From the NCBI GenBank assembly GCA_963921425.1, contig OY992832.1, positions 5,890,001-5,954,000 on the forward strand: a stretch of 64,000 nucleotides of DNA, given 5' to 3'. Shown here piece after piece: positions 1-10,900 of the stretch (its first letter is position 1; every line of letters begins with the position of its first letter). The stretch is from Dryas octopetala. Lineage: Eukaryota; Streptophyta; Magnoliopsida; Rosales; Rosaceae. The notes beneath the pieces are model-generated. The model made no database searches and was not told the DNA's origin. It saw only the letters and a list, made by a program, of their open reading frames with translations. Position numbers and translations under genes: made by a program.

Positions 1-605
1 CAGTGGATGACGTCGCAGTAGATGAAGCGGAAGCGGAAGCGGTGACCTAACTAGAGCGGTGAGATCGACAGGCCCTCCGTGGCATAGAGGGGCTCCCAGT
101 ACTCGAGGATGGCTGAACTACATCATTGGGAGCTGACTCCATCGCCTTCCATCTTATAACTAAATTATATTTCTCAAACTAATTAATCTACATTTTGTAA
201 TTAAACTAGTTTTTATATTTAAAAACTAACAAACTAACTAATCTACATACAAACTACCTAATAAATTTTATAATTAAAAAACATATAAAACTAACTAATT
301 TTATATGAAAACTAATTTGTTATCTAGCATAAGAAAATATCAGCAAACTAATTTCCCTAAGAACAATGATCAGGATTAAACTAATTTATTCAACACTAAT
401 AAACAAATTTAAGAACAAAAAATTAAAAACACTAGCCAAATAACATTAAAGCAGCGATTGAGTCATAAGTCTGACCTGAAAAATTTTCCTGGGTATTACT
501 ATTCCCCTGGCCACCTGCACTTGATCCCCTGAAAAAAAAAAAAGCCAAAGCTAATGAGCAGAAAACAGAAAAACAAAAAACACCAAAAAAAAAAAACCCA
601 CATTC

Positions 606-862
606 AATGGGGCGGGGACGGCGGGGCTGGGCGGGGATCGGCAGTCAGGGAGGGAGCGGGTGGTTGAGTGTGGGTTGAAGCAGCGGATGGGTTTCGGGGA
701 GCGGGTGGGGTGGGGTGGGTTTCGGTGGGGAGGGCGGCGGTCAGGGAGGGAGATGGGTGGTCGGAGAGGGAGATGGGTTGAACCAGGGGAGAGGAAGAAG
801 AGATGGCAGGGAGAGAAGGAAAAAAAGAAAAAAAGAAGAAGAAAAAGAAGAAAAGCAGATCT
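606..862 (+). other. G-rich to purine-rich tract inside the CACTA element
   Basis: A strongly strand-biased tract: G-runs such as GGCGGGG and GGGTGGGGTGGGG, then a GA/AAG-rich stretch to about 862. Frames across it encode only Arg/Gly/Lys-rich low-complexity peptide, so I do not call a gene. The spaced G-runs could form G-quadruplexes. Its role in the element is unknown. Confidence 0.5.
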
Positions 863-881
863 GGGAGGTATAATCGAAACT

Positions 882-1211
882 CTTTAGGCGACGAATTTGA
901 GTTCGTCGCCCAAAGATTTTTAGGCGACGAATATAATTTATTCGTCGCCTCAAGTCCATTTGGGCGACGAACTCAGATTCATCGCCTAAGTGTGTTAAAT
1001 TTTTTGCGCGAAATGCCCCGCCAATTTTTTGAGTAAAATTCGCACATAAAAAAGAAATTAGACTTTGGGCGAGGAATATACATATTCGTCGCCCAAAGTG
1101 ACTTTAGGCGAGGAATTTACACATTTGTCACCTAAAGTCACTTTAGGCGACGAATAAGTTTGTCGCCTAAAGTAGCTTTGGGTGACGAATTTATAAATTC
1201 CTCACCCAAAG
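882..1211. repeat. CACTA subterminal-type inverted repeats, array 1
   Basis: About ten alternating direct and inverted copies of a ~13-bp core (TTTAGGCGACGAAT and its complement), many paired as short palindromes around 6-12 nt spacers. In CACTA elements such repeats bind the transposase accessory protein. That function is known for the superfamily and inferred here. Confidence 0.7.
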
Positions 1212-1464
1212 TCCAATTTATTTTTTATAGCCCTTATTTCATTTTTTGCAAATTTATAATTTATATTTAGTATTACAAAAATATATATAATAAATCATTA
1301 TAATAAGATTGTATACTTAATAATATATGATAAGATTCTAAATTTTAACTTAATTACTAAATTATATTTATAATTTTAAATATATACAAATATAAAATAA
1401 CTTAACGATGTTATATAATCACAATTTTATCAATTCTTTCATTGAAACCTTGTCATTTCAATAA

Positions 1465-3190
1465 TTGTGAAAAACGATCAGAGCCGTTCATTTTCTATGT
1501 TCATACTCAAAGATCATTCCTACAAAAAATCAGCCAAATCGGAATTCAGCTAGTCATTGAATTATCATTATAAAACTCACGATCATTCTTTAATTTGACC
1601 ACCGTTACCTAATTTCTACATCTTCAATTGAGCTAAATTTTTGCATGGATGATCTTTGAGTAGGGAACTAAAAAATGAACGGTTACGATCGTTGTAAACA
1701 CGATCAAGATATGCCCATCTACATATAAATGAACAGTTTCAACACTTGATGAGTATAATTCTATTAATTCTTTCGTTGAAACTTTGTCGTTTCAATAATT
1801 GTGAAGACCAAAATGTGATTTCAACGATCAGAGCTGTTCATTTTCTATCTTTATACTCAAAGATCATCCCTGCAAAAAATCAGCCAAATCGGAATTCAGC
1901 TAGTCGTTGAATTATCATTACAAACTCACGATCGTTCTTTAATTTGACCACCGTTACCTAATTTTTACATCTTCAATTGAGTTAAATTTTTGCAGGGATG
2001 ATATTTAAGTAGGGAACTAAAAAATGAACGGTTACGATCGTTATAAACACGATCAAAATATGCTCAACTACATATAATGAACGGTTTCAACACTTGATGA
2101 GTATAATTCTATTAATTCTTTCGTTGAAACCTTGTCGTTTCAATAATTGTGAATACCACAATGTGATTTCAACGATCAGAGCCGTTCATTTTCTATGTTC
2201 ATACTCAAAGATCATCCCTGCAAAAAATCAGTCAAATCAGAATTCAGCTAGTTGTTGAATTATCATTATTAAACCCACGATCGTTCATTAATTTGAGCAC
2301 CGTTACCTAACTTCTACAACTTCAATTGAGCTAAATTTTTATAATGATGATCATTGAGTAGGGAACTAAAAAATGAACGGTTCAAATCGTTAAAAATATG
2401 ATCTCATCGTATTCTTATACCTAAATATAAATGCACATAAAAAATGAGCTAGACTTTGGGCAAAGAATATATGAATTCCTCTCCCAAAGTGACTTTAGGC
2501 GAGGAATGTATAGATTCCTTGCCCAAGGTAACTTTAGGCGAGGAATAATTTCGTCGCCCAAAGTATGGCCCTACTGAATATCATATTTTACAAATTTATA
2601 ATTTATATTTAGTATTTAAATATATATAATAAATTATTATAATAAGATTGTATACTTAACAAGATACAATAGGATTCTAAATTTTAACTTAATTACTAAA
2701 TTATATATATAATTTTAAATATATACAAATATAAAATAATTTCACGGTTACCTAACTTCTACATCTCCGATTAAGCTAAATTTTTGCAAGGATGATCTTT
2801 GAGTAGGGAAATAAAAAATGAACGATTCGGATTGTTGGAAACACAATCAATATATGCCCATCTACATATAAATGAACGGTTTCAACACTTGAAGAACATA
2901 ATTCTATTAACTCTTTCGTTGAAACCTTATTGTTTCAATAATTGTGAAGACCACAACGTGATTTCAACAATCGGAGCCATTCATTTTCTATGTTCATACT
3001 CAAAGATCATCTCTGCAAAAAATCAGCTAAATCGGAATTCAGCTAGCCATTGAATTATCATTAGAAAACTCACGATCGTTCATCAATTCGACCACCGTTA
3101 CCTAACTTCTACATCTTCAATTGAGTTAAATTTTTGCAGGGATGATCTTTGAGTATGGAAGTAAAAAATGAATGGTTCAGATCGTTGAAA
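1465..3190. repeat. Tandem array of ~350-bp palindromic units
   Basis: Units starting near 1477, 1827 and 2174 repeat with a period of about 350 bp. A fourth unit near 2969 follows an intervening AT-rich block (2565-2745) that resembles 1230-1400. Each unit is itself an imperfect inverted repeat: the left arm carries CCGTTCATTTTCTATG then TCAAAGATCATCCCTGCAAA, and the right arm carries the complementary TTTGCAGGGATGATCTTTGA then AAAATGAACGG. It therefore looks like a multiplied MITE-like unit inside the CACTA element. No coding potential was seen. Confidence 0.75.
2455..2563. repeat. CACTA subterminal-type repeats, array 2
   Basis: Short block of the same GGCGAGGAAT / ATTCCTCGCCC core seen at 882-1211, between two of the ~350-bp palindromic units. 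Confidence 0.6.
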
Positions 3191-3251
3191 ACACGATCGC
3201 ATCGTATTCTTATATCTAAATATAAATGCACATAAAAAATGAACTGGATTT

Positions 3252-3665
3252 TGGGCGAGGAATCTATAGATTTGTCGCCCAAAATTGCTTTGGGCGACGC
3301 ATCTATAGATTCCTCGCCCAAAGTTCCGTTTAGGCGAGGAATAATTTCGTCGCTCAAAGCTACTTTGGGAGACGAATATATAGATCGTCGCCTAAACTAG
3401 GTTTGGGCGAGGAATATATGGATTCCTCGCCCAAAGTATGGTCCAAGATCATTTTGGCGCGTACCTTTAGGCGACGAATACCATATTCGTCGCCCAAAAG
3501 GGCTTTAGGCGATGAACACTATATTCGTCGCCCAAAGTCACTTTAGGCGATGAAAATATTCGTCGCCCAAACCTTTATTAGTTTAGGCGACTAATTTTAC
3601 AATTCGTCACCCAAAACATCTTTGGGCGACAAATTTGAGTTCGTCTCCCAAAGTTTCGTCGCCCA
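3252..3665. repeat. CACTA subterminal repeats, array 3, next to the element terminus
   Basis: The densest block of the GCGACGAAT / ATTCGTCGC motif, more than a dozen copies in both orientations, ending about 20 bp before the CTTGTAGTG terminus. Position and structure fit the subterminal region of a CACTA element. Confidence 0.75.
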
Positions 3666-3685
3666 AATATATTTTTCTTGTAGTG

Positions 3686-4405
3686 CGGGTTTTGGGCTTC
3701 GAGACCTAAACTCTAAGCCCTAACTCTAGAACCCTATTTATAAACTCTATACTCCATTTCTAAATCTTAAACGTCATTTATACACCCTAAACCTCATTTC
3801 TATACCATAAATCAAATTAAGGACAATGTTATAATTTTACGCCCGACCATAAGTACAAAAAAAAAATGAATGGGCAAATTGGTATTTTTCAACGCACCAA
3901 AATAGGAATAAAATTTTAAAAACCATTGACCTTTATGGGAAAAGAAAATTCATATTGACTAGCCATTATGTAATATTAAAATGTTTTATTGATTTAAATG
4001 TAATTTGTTATATTTTTTTCCTTAATTGGTTGAGTATTGGGATTTTCTTATTAGTCCTTCACTGACTTTTTTATTACTTTTTTTTTTGTGCAAATTTCCT
4101 GTTTGATCGATGCTAGTGGTCCTCATTCATCCTCTGAATCCATCATTCGGCAATTTCCTTCGAGTTCGAGTGTTTTTAGGAGAATATCTTAAACATATAA
4201 GCAAACCAAATACTTATATTTATTGTAGGAACTGTGTGCTAAAAGTAGGAGAACATACATATATAGATCATATATTGTTACTATTCAAGCGTACATAATC
4301 TTCATAAATATTCAAACAATACGTACGTACTGATAGAATTTATTATACACGTATGTATAACTATATAATTCAAACTATCATCTATGATATCTATATTTTT
4401 TTCTT
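3686..4405. other. Intergenic DNA and 3' flank of the cysteine protease
   Basis: AT-rich with no supported gene. 3700-3830 contains degenerate CCCTAAA/CCTAAAC-like words that are too irregular to be telomeric repeats. The shifted protease frame runs down to 4302. Confidence 0.5.
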
Positions 4406-5539
4406 TCATGCGGTTGGATAAGAGGCTTCCATTGCAATGCCACAGAGTCCTTCCTGAATTGGCAGGAATGTCCCTTTGCATCCTTACATATCCACTCCTC
4501 CCCCAACCTGTGCCCCAAGAATTCTTCACCAACCAATACTTAGTTTCATCACTACTAGTCCCATATCCAACTGCAGTAACACCATGGTCTAAGTTTGTCC
4601 CACATGTTCCGGTGAACACACCACTCGAATAAAACTGGAATGCAGAGCCACTTGCATCAATGGCAACAGAAACTGGCTGGCTGGCAACAGCCTGCAACAG
4701 AGCATTTTCGTTGTTTTTAGGCACGTCCTCGTACCCGGTTAAGGAGACTGCTGGGGATTCTTTAGTCTTCTGAGTGTTGCAAGTTCCATCTACACCCTGG
4801 TAGGGGTAATTAGCTTCAGTTGTGAGGCCCTTGTTGTGTTGGATGTATTGGAAAGCACTATCCATTAGACCACCTTCACAACCGTGATCTTCACCTGCAG
4901 TGTCACAATCCACAAGCTCTTGCTCTGATAGAGGAATTAAGTTTCCAGTTTTGAGCTGGTTAGCCCCTTCTGTGGCTGCCACTGCTGAAAACGCCCAGCA
5001 ACACCCTATGATATTGAAACATTAACATAAGTGATTATCGAATACCATGCTATGTTATCAGATATACATGCATGTTATGTTAACAGACTATCAATTTGAC
5101 ACTAGATATACATGTTATATTACTAAATCGTCAATTTGACACATGGGTCAAGATTGAACTAGAGAAAACTTCACATATAATCTATGTATCTATATATATT
5201 CTCAATGCTTACCACATTTTCCTTGGTCCTTGATAGGAGTGACAGCTCCCTTTTCTCTCCAATCCACAGAAGATGGCACATCAGTGACATTTCCATATCT
5301 AAAACTTGTAGTAGCTTTCATGACCACTTTGGAGGATTGTTTCTTGTAGCCATTACGGATTGCCTGAAATTCCTCATTAGTTAGGTCTGCATATTCATTT
5401 ATGCTTAGTGTGTACTTTTGGCCCATCACCTGTTTGTTAAAAGCTTCAATGAATTCCACATTATCTCTGAACACCAAGTAGCGTCTCTCCTTCTCTTCTG
5501 CGTCTTTATAAACGCGTCCACACTACTACAAAAAACGTA

Positions 5540-6165
5540 ATACACAACGGATAAAATCCGTTGTGTAAGTTACCAAAATACCGTCGTCTAATCGACCGAC
5601 GTCTATTGGGGTACCAATAGACAACGGGTAATATCCGTTGTCTTGTAAACATTAACACAATGGTTTTAATTTAAAACCGTTGTATATACACCCTCAAAAA
5701 CTAATGATTTAGGAGATACCGTTGTTGTGTACTTATCTAGACATCGATTTTTATTTAAAGACCGTTGTGTACTAATAGGAGAGACAACGGTTTCTATACC
5801 CTAAAGCATGTATTTTACAACTGTTTTAAGTATAACCACGAGGTGAAATAGCCATTAAGACAACAGTTTATGTATAATAACCGTTGTATAAAATAACAAT
5901 TTCAATTTGCTTTTGATGTATATAATGCTTTGGTACATCGATTTCTATTGAAAACCGTTGTAGGACGACACTTTAAACAACGGTTATAACCATATAAACG
6001 TTGTACAAGATAATAATTTCAATTTGAGTTTGATGTATATAATGCTTTGGTACAATGGGTTCTGTTGAAAACCATTGTAGGACGACACTTAGTACAACTG
6101 GTTTTAATCATATAACTATTGTGTAAGATAATAATTCCAATTTGATTTTGATGTATATAATGTAG
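5540..6165. repeat. CACTA subterminal repeats (AACGG / CCGTTGT)
   Basis: Many direct and inverted copies of ACAACGG or CCGTTGTNT, spaced 15-60 bp. Longer repeats around 5890, 6010 and 6120 share a ~45-bp unit containing TTGATGTATATAATGCTTTG. A shorter mirror zone with the same core lies at 9255-9440. Confidence 0.75.
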
Positions 6166-6432
6166 AAGGCATAAAACTCATACCTCAAATAGCAACTATG
6201 ATAGTTAATATATTCTTGCACCAATGGAGAAATAATGCCAGTTTAAAAAATCTTATATGGCTCTCTGAAGACCATATAACTAGGCATGCCATACACAAAA
6301 ACCATCTATAACACAAAAACCAGCCATCAATATTCTAATCTACCAATTTGCTACCATCAATCTAATCTAGCAATTAATTAAGCCTAGCTATCAATCTTGG
6401 CAGCACCCAAAAGAATCTAACAAAGTGATCAA

Positions 6433-6434
<2 letters not shown>

Positions 6435-6465
<31 letters not shown>
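6435..6465. repeat. (AT)n microsatellite
   Basis: About 15 uninterrupted AT dinucleotides within the CACTA interior. Confidence 0.9.
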
Positions 6466-6467
<2 letters not shown>

Positions 6468-6548
6468 CCAAGCTAGTCTAGCTAAACACATGACCTACAA
6501 AATCAAGTTCAAAAATGTTGCACGTCAAAAATCCACCTTCTACTCGAT

Positions 6549-6638
6549 TTACATATACTGCCCCACAAAGTTTGCCCATTCAGCCCGGACTTCATTGATA
6601 TCTTCTTGGGTATAAGTGTTGTCATTCCTTCGCTCCCA
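6549..6638 (-). pseudogene. Exon-like island in CACTA, parent gene not recognised
   Basis: A good splice acceptor (TTGTTTCAG) precedes a 29-codon frame, WERRNDNTYTQEDINEVRAE and nine more residues, ending in TAA. The composition looks like real protein rather than random AT-rich translation, and it sits downstream of the other captured exons on the same strand. It could be the last exon of a captured gene. I do not recognise the family. Confidence 0.4.
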
Positions 6639-7233
6639 CTGAAACAAGGCAAAAATGGAGTAGTAATTAAAAAGAAAATTCAACCCAAAATGAAGACATA
6701 ATGAATCTAAGAAATGAATAAACAATATGCCCCTTAGGTAAAAAAGGCCAAGACAGCTCATGATATAAGTGCACAACTACATTAATTAGGAATCAAGCAC
6801 ATACATAACCAGCAAAATATCCTAAGCTAATTACACCCAAAACAGAATCTCCCAATGGCCTAAAGAAATTGCACTAGACCACTCATAAATTTGTTATTAA
6901 TAATATAAGTGCATAACTACATTAATTAAGAATCAAGCTGAAATCAACCTCAAATTCACACAAGTGATCATCAAACAGGGGCCTAGCTATATAACATGTC
7001 CACTTCCACAAGTTTGAAAGAATCCACCCAGTATTCCCAATCTGCATGCACCCAAAACACTCTCCTAAGCTAATTTGTTTCCTTTTATTTCTTTACTACA
7101 TTTCCAATTTTTCAGCCACAAAACAAATAAAAGAATTTCAACATTTCCAAGTAAAAGACAATTTTCATATCACTGCTCAGAGTTCACATGACCAACATAA
7201 TGTCAAGTTACTTATACTTCACTAATGCATACC

Positions 7234-7544
7234 TTAGTCACAAAAGCTAAGCTCTGGAGCAGGGGCTACAGCTGATGAAGAGCATGGCAATGTGCAACTG
7301 ACTGCATCAGGTTTCCGTTTAGAATGTCCATTTGAACATATTACATGTGAAGCTGGTGGTTGACAATTCGAACCACGTGTTCCCCTGAGCAACGAACATT
7401 CAGTATTTTTAGTGTTCATTACAATCATAATCAGTGTAAAAACAAAAAATGGATAACCAAATACCATGAGGCTGCAGCTGGAAGAGCAATAGATCTACCA
7501 GAGCTTCCATTTGGAGGAGAACCTCTAATAAGGCTTCCAGTATT
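7234..7544 (-). pseudogene. Captured exons resembling a plant NOT4-like (CCR4-NOT subunit 4) gene
   Basis: Two exon-like blocks with usable splice sites. Exon 7544-7465 follows acceptor TTGCAG and ends at donor TG|GTAT. Exon 7384 down to a stop near 7235 follows acceptor GCTCAG. Joined, they split a Trp codon cleanly and read SGRSIALPAAASWGTRGSN, then a Ser/Pro/Ala-rich tail. That matches my memory of the central low-complexity region of plant RING/RRM NOT4-like E3 ligases. The RING and RRM domains are absent, so it cannot act as a NOT4 protein. The family call comes from a short motif only. Confidence 0.45.
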
Positions 7545-7996
7545 CTGCAATATAAAAAAACAAAAAACAAAATCAAAACAAGAATATATGCCTCAAAAAT
7601 AGCACAACTAATATTCAGCTAAACATCACAACTCTGCAACTTGATAGTCACATCTACTAAATAAAGAAAAATTTAACTTCCATTTCAGATTATTCCTCCA
7701 GAATTTTAATCAAATACACCTAAACTATATCAAGGCAAAACAAGAACGCAAATAAAAAACAATAGCATCCAGCTCATTCTTACAGTTCCATAACTTTGTA
7801 GTAAATATATGACACTTACACTTGAACCACTAAATCAGTTTATTCTACAGCATAGCATGTTCCTCTCAAATGAAACATAAACTATGCTGCGACTCTGTGA
7901 GGATGACAATCTCAGCATTCTTTGGGTGAGATTTAAAAGCTCATTTCCAGAAGCACAACAACAAACAAGGTATAAAAAATAAGCATAAGAACTTAC

Positions 7997-8819
7997 TTGT
8001 CCAGGATAATAAAATGGAAGTTCGTACTGCATAGAAAAATGGAGACCAAAGTCAACATATTTGGGTAATTTAAATAAAAAAAATGAGGAAAGAACAAAAA
8101 ATCACAATCCATTATACCATGCCCTCTTCGTAGTCCTTGCCTCTCTTCCTCCTACCCGGATGGTAATCTTGGTCATACTGTATGTCCAAATTCAACCCAT
8201 TAAAGAAAACATTGAATTTAATGAACTAATTCCAATCCAATTATGACCTTTTTACCCAAATTTCCAATCTTTAGAGTCAAATTTGCTTGACACTATAACT
8301 TGAAAAGTTAACAATACCCATAAACGCAATGAGAGAAAAGCTTCAATCTTTGCACACCTTATACGATTCCTCTTCCAAAAGATCCTTATTCGCGGCGACC
8401 CACTCCTTATACTGCTTCAAGAATACCTTATACCTATCCAAACACATATTATCAGTCTCAGTCCTCGCTTCTCTCTCCATCTCCTCCAATCCAACTCTCA
8501 CTGCCTGCAACTTATGAGCTCCTCTTATATACTCCAGCTCCTCCTTATCAACCTCCCACCCCCTCGGCGGCCAATCCCTCGGCGGCACGTGTCTCACCAC
8601 CAACGGCCCAGCCCAAACCGTCTTCAACGGCTCCGGAATCTCCCCTTTAATCTCGAACTGTTTACGATAGTAGTCGTCTTCTGTCAGACCCATTTCCTCC
8701 ATCTTCTTCTTGCGGTAACTGGGGCGGAGCATCTTGAAGGCTTCGATGGCCTCCGGGGATTGGAGAGCGACCTCCTCGCCCTCGTTCAAGCTTTTACGAG
8801 CGAAACCTAGGGTTTGCAA
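7997..8819 (-). pseudogene. Captured fragment of a pTAC10-like (plastid transcriptionally active, S1-domain) gene
   Basis: Three exons with intact splice signals and continuous frame: 8819-8358, 8177-8118 and 8026-7997. The first encodes a charged region (RPSYRKKKMEEMGLTEDDYY, then a W/P-rich stretch and many Glu/Lys). The second reads GRRKRGKDYEEGM and the third YELPFYYPGQ. This order matches the part of plant pTAC10 just before its S1 RNA-binding domain. pTAC10 belongs to the plastid-encoded RNA polymerase complex. The transit peptide, the S1 domain and everything after it are missing, so this is a gene fragment. The clean introns indicate capture of genomic DNA rather than a retrocopied mRNA. 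Transcription from either end could give a chimeric RNA. Confidence 0.65.
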
Positions 8820-10644
8820 AACTGTTCGAAGTGAAGGAAAACAGAAATGGAAAAGCCAAAATGGATAGAAAAGGGAAAGTCGCCGAGAATCACCTTTATT
8901 AGGGTTTCAGAGAGCGAGGAAGGTCTTCCTCTTCGTCCTCAGAATAAGAGAGGTGACGTGCAGATGGAGAGCGAGGGACAACGTCGGAGATGGAGATTGA
9001 CGCGCGATGAGGACGGAGATTGATGCGCTAGAGGGAAGATCGATCGGTGAAGCCAGAGGACTGAGTTGAGGAGGGAAGATCAATCGATCGATGAAGACTA
9101 AGTTGTGGGCTAAGTGTGTGTGTGTGAGTTTCTGAAAGGTGAAGTCAGAGGGCTTTGACCCAAAAAGACCTAAGGCGCGCGCGATATGTTTCATTAACAC
9201 GGTCATGGACTTGTCAAATAGAAAGACCCGCAAAATTTTTTATTTTTGTGAAACTTGCCCAACACAACGGTATTCTCTAATACTATTGTCTGTTAATTGT
9301 TAGGAAAAATTATCAAACCAAATACCATGAGATAATATATATTAATATAACGATTTGTTAAAAACCGTTGTGTGGTAAATTAAGATAACGGCAAAAATAC
9401 AAAACGTTGTCTATTGACCGATGTCTATTACGTTTTTTGTAGTAGTGCCAGAACAAGCCATCCACTCCTCATGCCTCTTCAACATGGTTTCCTCATCATG
9501 AAGTTGGCGACACAATGCTTGAGAGGAGCAAATGGACAGAGTTAAAAGAGTTAAGGCCAAGCAGAGGTATTGGCCTAATTGGTTTGTGATCATCAGAGCC
9601 ATGGTGTATACACTAACGAATGGTATCTTAGTAGTGTAGAAATTATGTATATTTTGATTGGGCACACAACATATTCAAAGTGGGTATGGGATTTTATAGA
9701 CAAACGCTTGTTGTAATTAAATGGTGTGTCCTTTCCTTGATACTGCTAGATGGAGACCTGCCTAGCTTTCTACGTGCCTGAAAGATTTTCTGACTTGGAC
9801 CCAAAATTTTTGGAATCCAGTATGTTAAATCAATTACTGCAATTTGATTTTACCAATTGTGTCCTTGTACTTCAAAATTTTTTTTGAACCAACCATAAAT
9901 CATTAACTCTGTATATATTGATAGAAGAAATGATCATATGCTTTACATGTGGATGGGCATTACGTCTTTTAGATTCTAAATTTTAGCCACTGTCTTTTAG
10001 ATTCTTTTCTTTTTTTGGTCGGGGTCTTTTAGATTCTTCTAACTAAGAGCAAATTTGGTTTCAATGGTTGGGATCATTTTTCACTCTGTTCTTTGTGATA
10101 TGGCAACTTTTCACTTTAATTAGTCCCTCCACGTACAGGGCACATTGGTCATTCTGTCTTCCAATTTAAACAGAGTTGCGTTGCTATTTTTTAAAGTGGG
10201 CAAAATTAAAACTATATATCTATCGTATTTAGTGAGTAAATATAAAATAGGGATAAAAATATAATTTTCCCAATAAAATCATCTTATGTAATATGCGTGT
10301 GGTTTTAAAAGTTTAATGTGAAAAGAATCTCTTTCAATACTAACAAGAAGCTAGTTTCCATAGGATGGAGAGAGAGAGAGAGAGATGGAATTTTCAGCAC
10401 GGTTAAGCAAACTTTGATGGTGTATTATGGGCCTTTTTTCCTCTGTTGGTTTGACATAGCATATGAACACAAATTTATTATTGGGATTTGAGGTAATCAT
10501 CATTATCAGTCCAAGAGAGAGACGGAGAAGCAAAGGCAAACGTTGCTGAAAGAATTAAACTGGCCTTTTTGTTTCTTCTTTCACATCTAGGATTAATTTT
10601 CTTGAGGAATGCTATGTATCTTTTCATTTGTGTCGTCCCTCATT

Positions 10645-10845
10645 TTTAAGATTACTCTTTAAAGATAATTTTTACACAAAATTAATCAAATCATGAATCA
10701 TTTAGTTATTTAATTATTATCAAATAAATAGACAGTGAATCTAACTGTTACCAAAACTGTCTGTTTATTTGATAACTAAATAATTTTTTATTTAGTCAAT
10801 TTTTTGCAGAGATAATCTTTAAAAAGTAATTTTGAAAATGAACAG
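10645..10845. mobile_element. MITE-like palindromic element
   Basis: An imperfect inverted repeat. The left arm runs TTACTCTTTAAAGATAATTTTTAC to AAATAAATAGACAG, and the right arm is its complement, CTGTCTGTTTATTTG to AGATAATCTTTAAAAAGTAA. The same palindrome type, with a GATCATCTTTGA-like arm, occurs at 40655-41058 and in the 1465-3190 array. Confidence 0.5.
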
Positions 10846-10900
10846 TTTCGATCATTAGATTACTTTGCAAAATAGACAAAAGAAGAGATAAAGCACAAAA

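Larger units (their letters stand above)
1..3685. mobile_element. CACTA (En/Spm-like) transposon, right-hand part; left end outside window
   Basis: The right edge ends in CTTGTAGTG (3677-3685), the inverse of the CACTACAAG terminus that defines CACTA elements. Just inside lie dense inverted copies of a short motif (TTTGGGCGACGAA / TTCGTCGCCCAAA), typical CACTA subterminal repeats. The same motif recurs at 882-1211 and 2455-2563, so the element extends at least that far left. No matching CACTACAAG start was seen in 1-1200, so the other end and any transposase probably lie upstream. No transposase domain is recognisable here. Bases 1-170 are less AT-rich but gave no recognisable protein. The element ends about 720 bp from the 3' end of the cysteine protease gene. 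Confidence 0.75.
5521..9447. mobile_element. Complete non-autonomous CACTA element carrying plant gene fragments (Pack-CACTA type)
   Basis: Both ends are visible. It begins CACTACTACAAAAAACG and ends CGTTTTTTGTAGTAGTG, a 17-bp inverted repeat with the CACTA signature. It is flanked by the 3-bp target duplication CCA (5518-5520 and 9448-9450). Both subterminal zones (5540-6165 and 9255-9440) are full of AACGG / CCGTTGT repeats in both orientations. No transposase was recognised, so it should depend on a trans-acting source. The interior holds exon-like islands from at least two unrelated plant genes, all on the minus strand, which is also the sense strand of the protease it interrupts. Confidence 0.93.
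4406..9602 (-). pseudogene. SAG12-like papain-family cysteine protease, disrupted by a CACTA insertion and a frameshift
   Basis: Secreted or vacuolar C1A protease of the senescence-associated SAG12/SAG39 type. Exon 1 starts at ATG 9602 with a hydrophobic signal peptide, then the inhibitor prodomain (HEEWMA start, ERFNIN-like helix, [11 protein letters not shown]). It is interrupted by the element at 5521-9447 and resumes at 5520-5213. The intron is 5212-5006 (GT-AG). Exon 2 (5005 downward) gives the catalytic Cys in CCWAFS, the His in [11 protein letters not shown] and the Asn in VKNSWG. Across the insertion the frame is continuous if the element and one CCA copy are ignored, so exon 1 was intact before insertion. 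One extra base near 4451-4455 shifts the frame about 14 codons before the ancestral stop (4406-4408). The shifted frame ends at 4302 instead and loses the conserved GLCGIA-type end. The family call is sure. Calling it a pseudogene assumes the insertion is fixed and not spliced out. Confidence 0.88.

Noticed and set aside
660..1036. Overlapping open frames rich in Arg, Gly and Lys
   Set aside because: They come from a G-rich/GA-rich tract inside the CACTA element and show no domain or splice context.
1465..3665. Regularly spaced repeats resembling a CRISPR array
   Set aside because: Units are ~350-bp palindromes or 13-bp CACTA repeats in both orientations in a plant genome. There are no direct repeat-spacer units and no cas genes.
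3700..3830. Telomere-like CCCTAAA words
   Set aside because: Irregular and diverged, with no uninterrupted tandem of the heptamer.
8907..9233. 108-residue open frame near the right end of the CACTA
   Set aside because: Low-complexity Leu/Ser/Pro translation of a GA/CT-biased region with no recognised motif. It could be 5' flank captured with the pTAC10-like exon, but this is not supportable.
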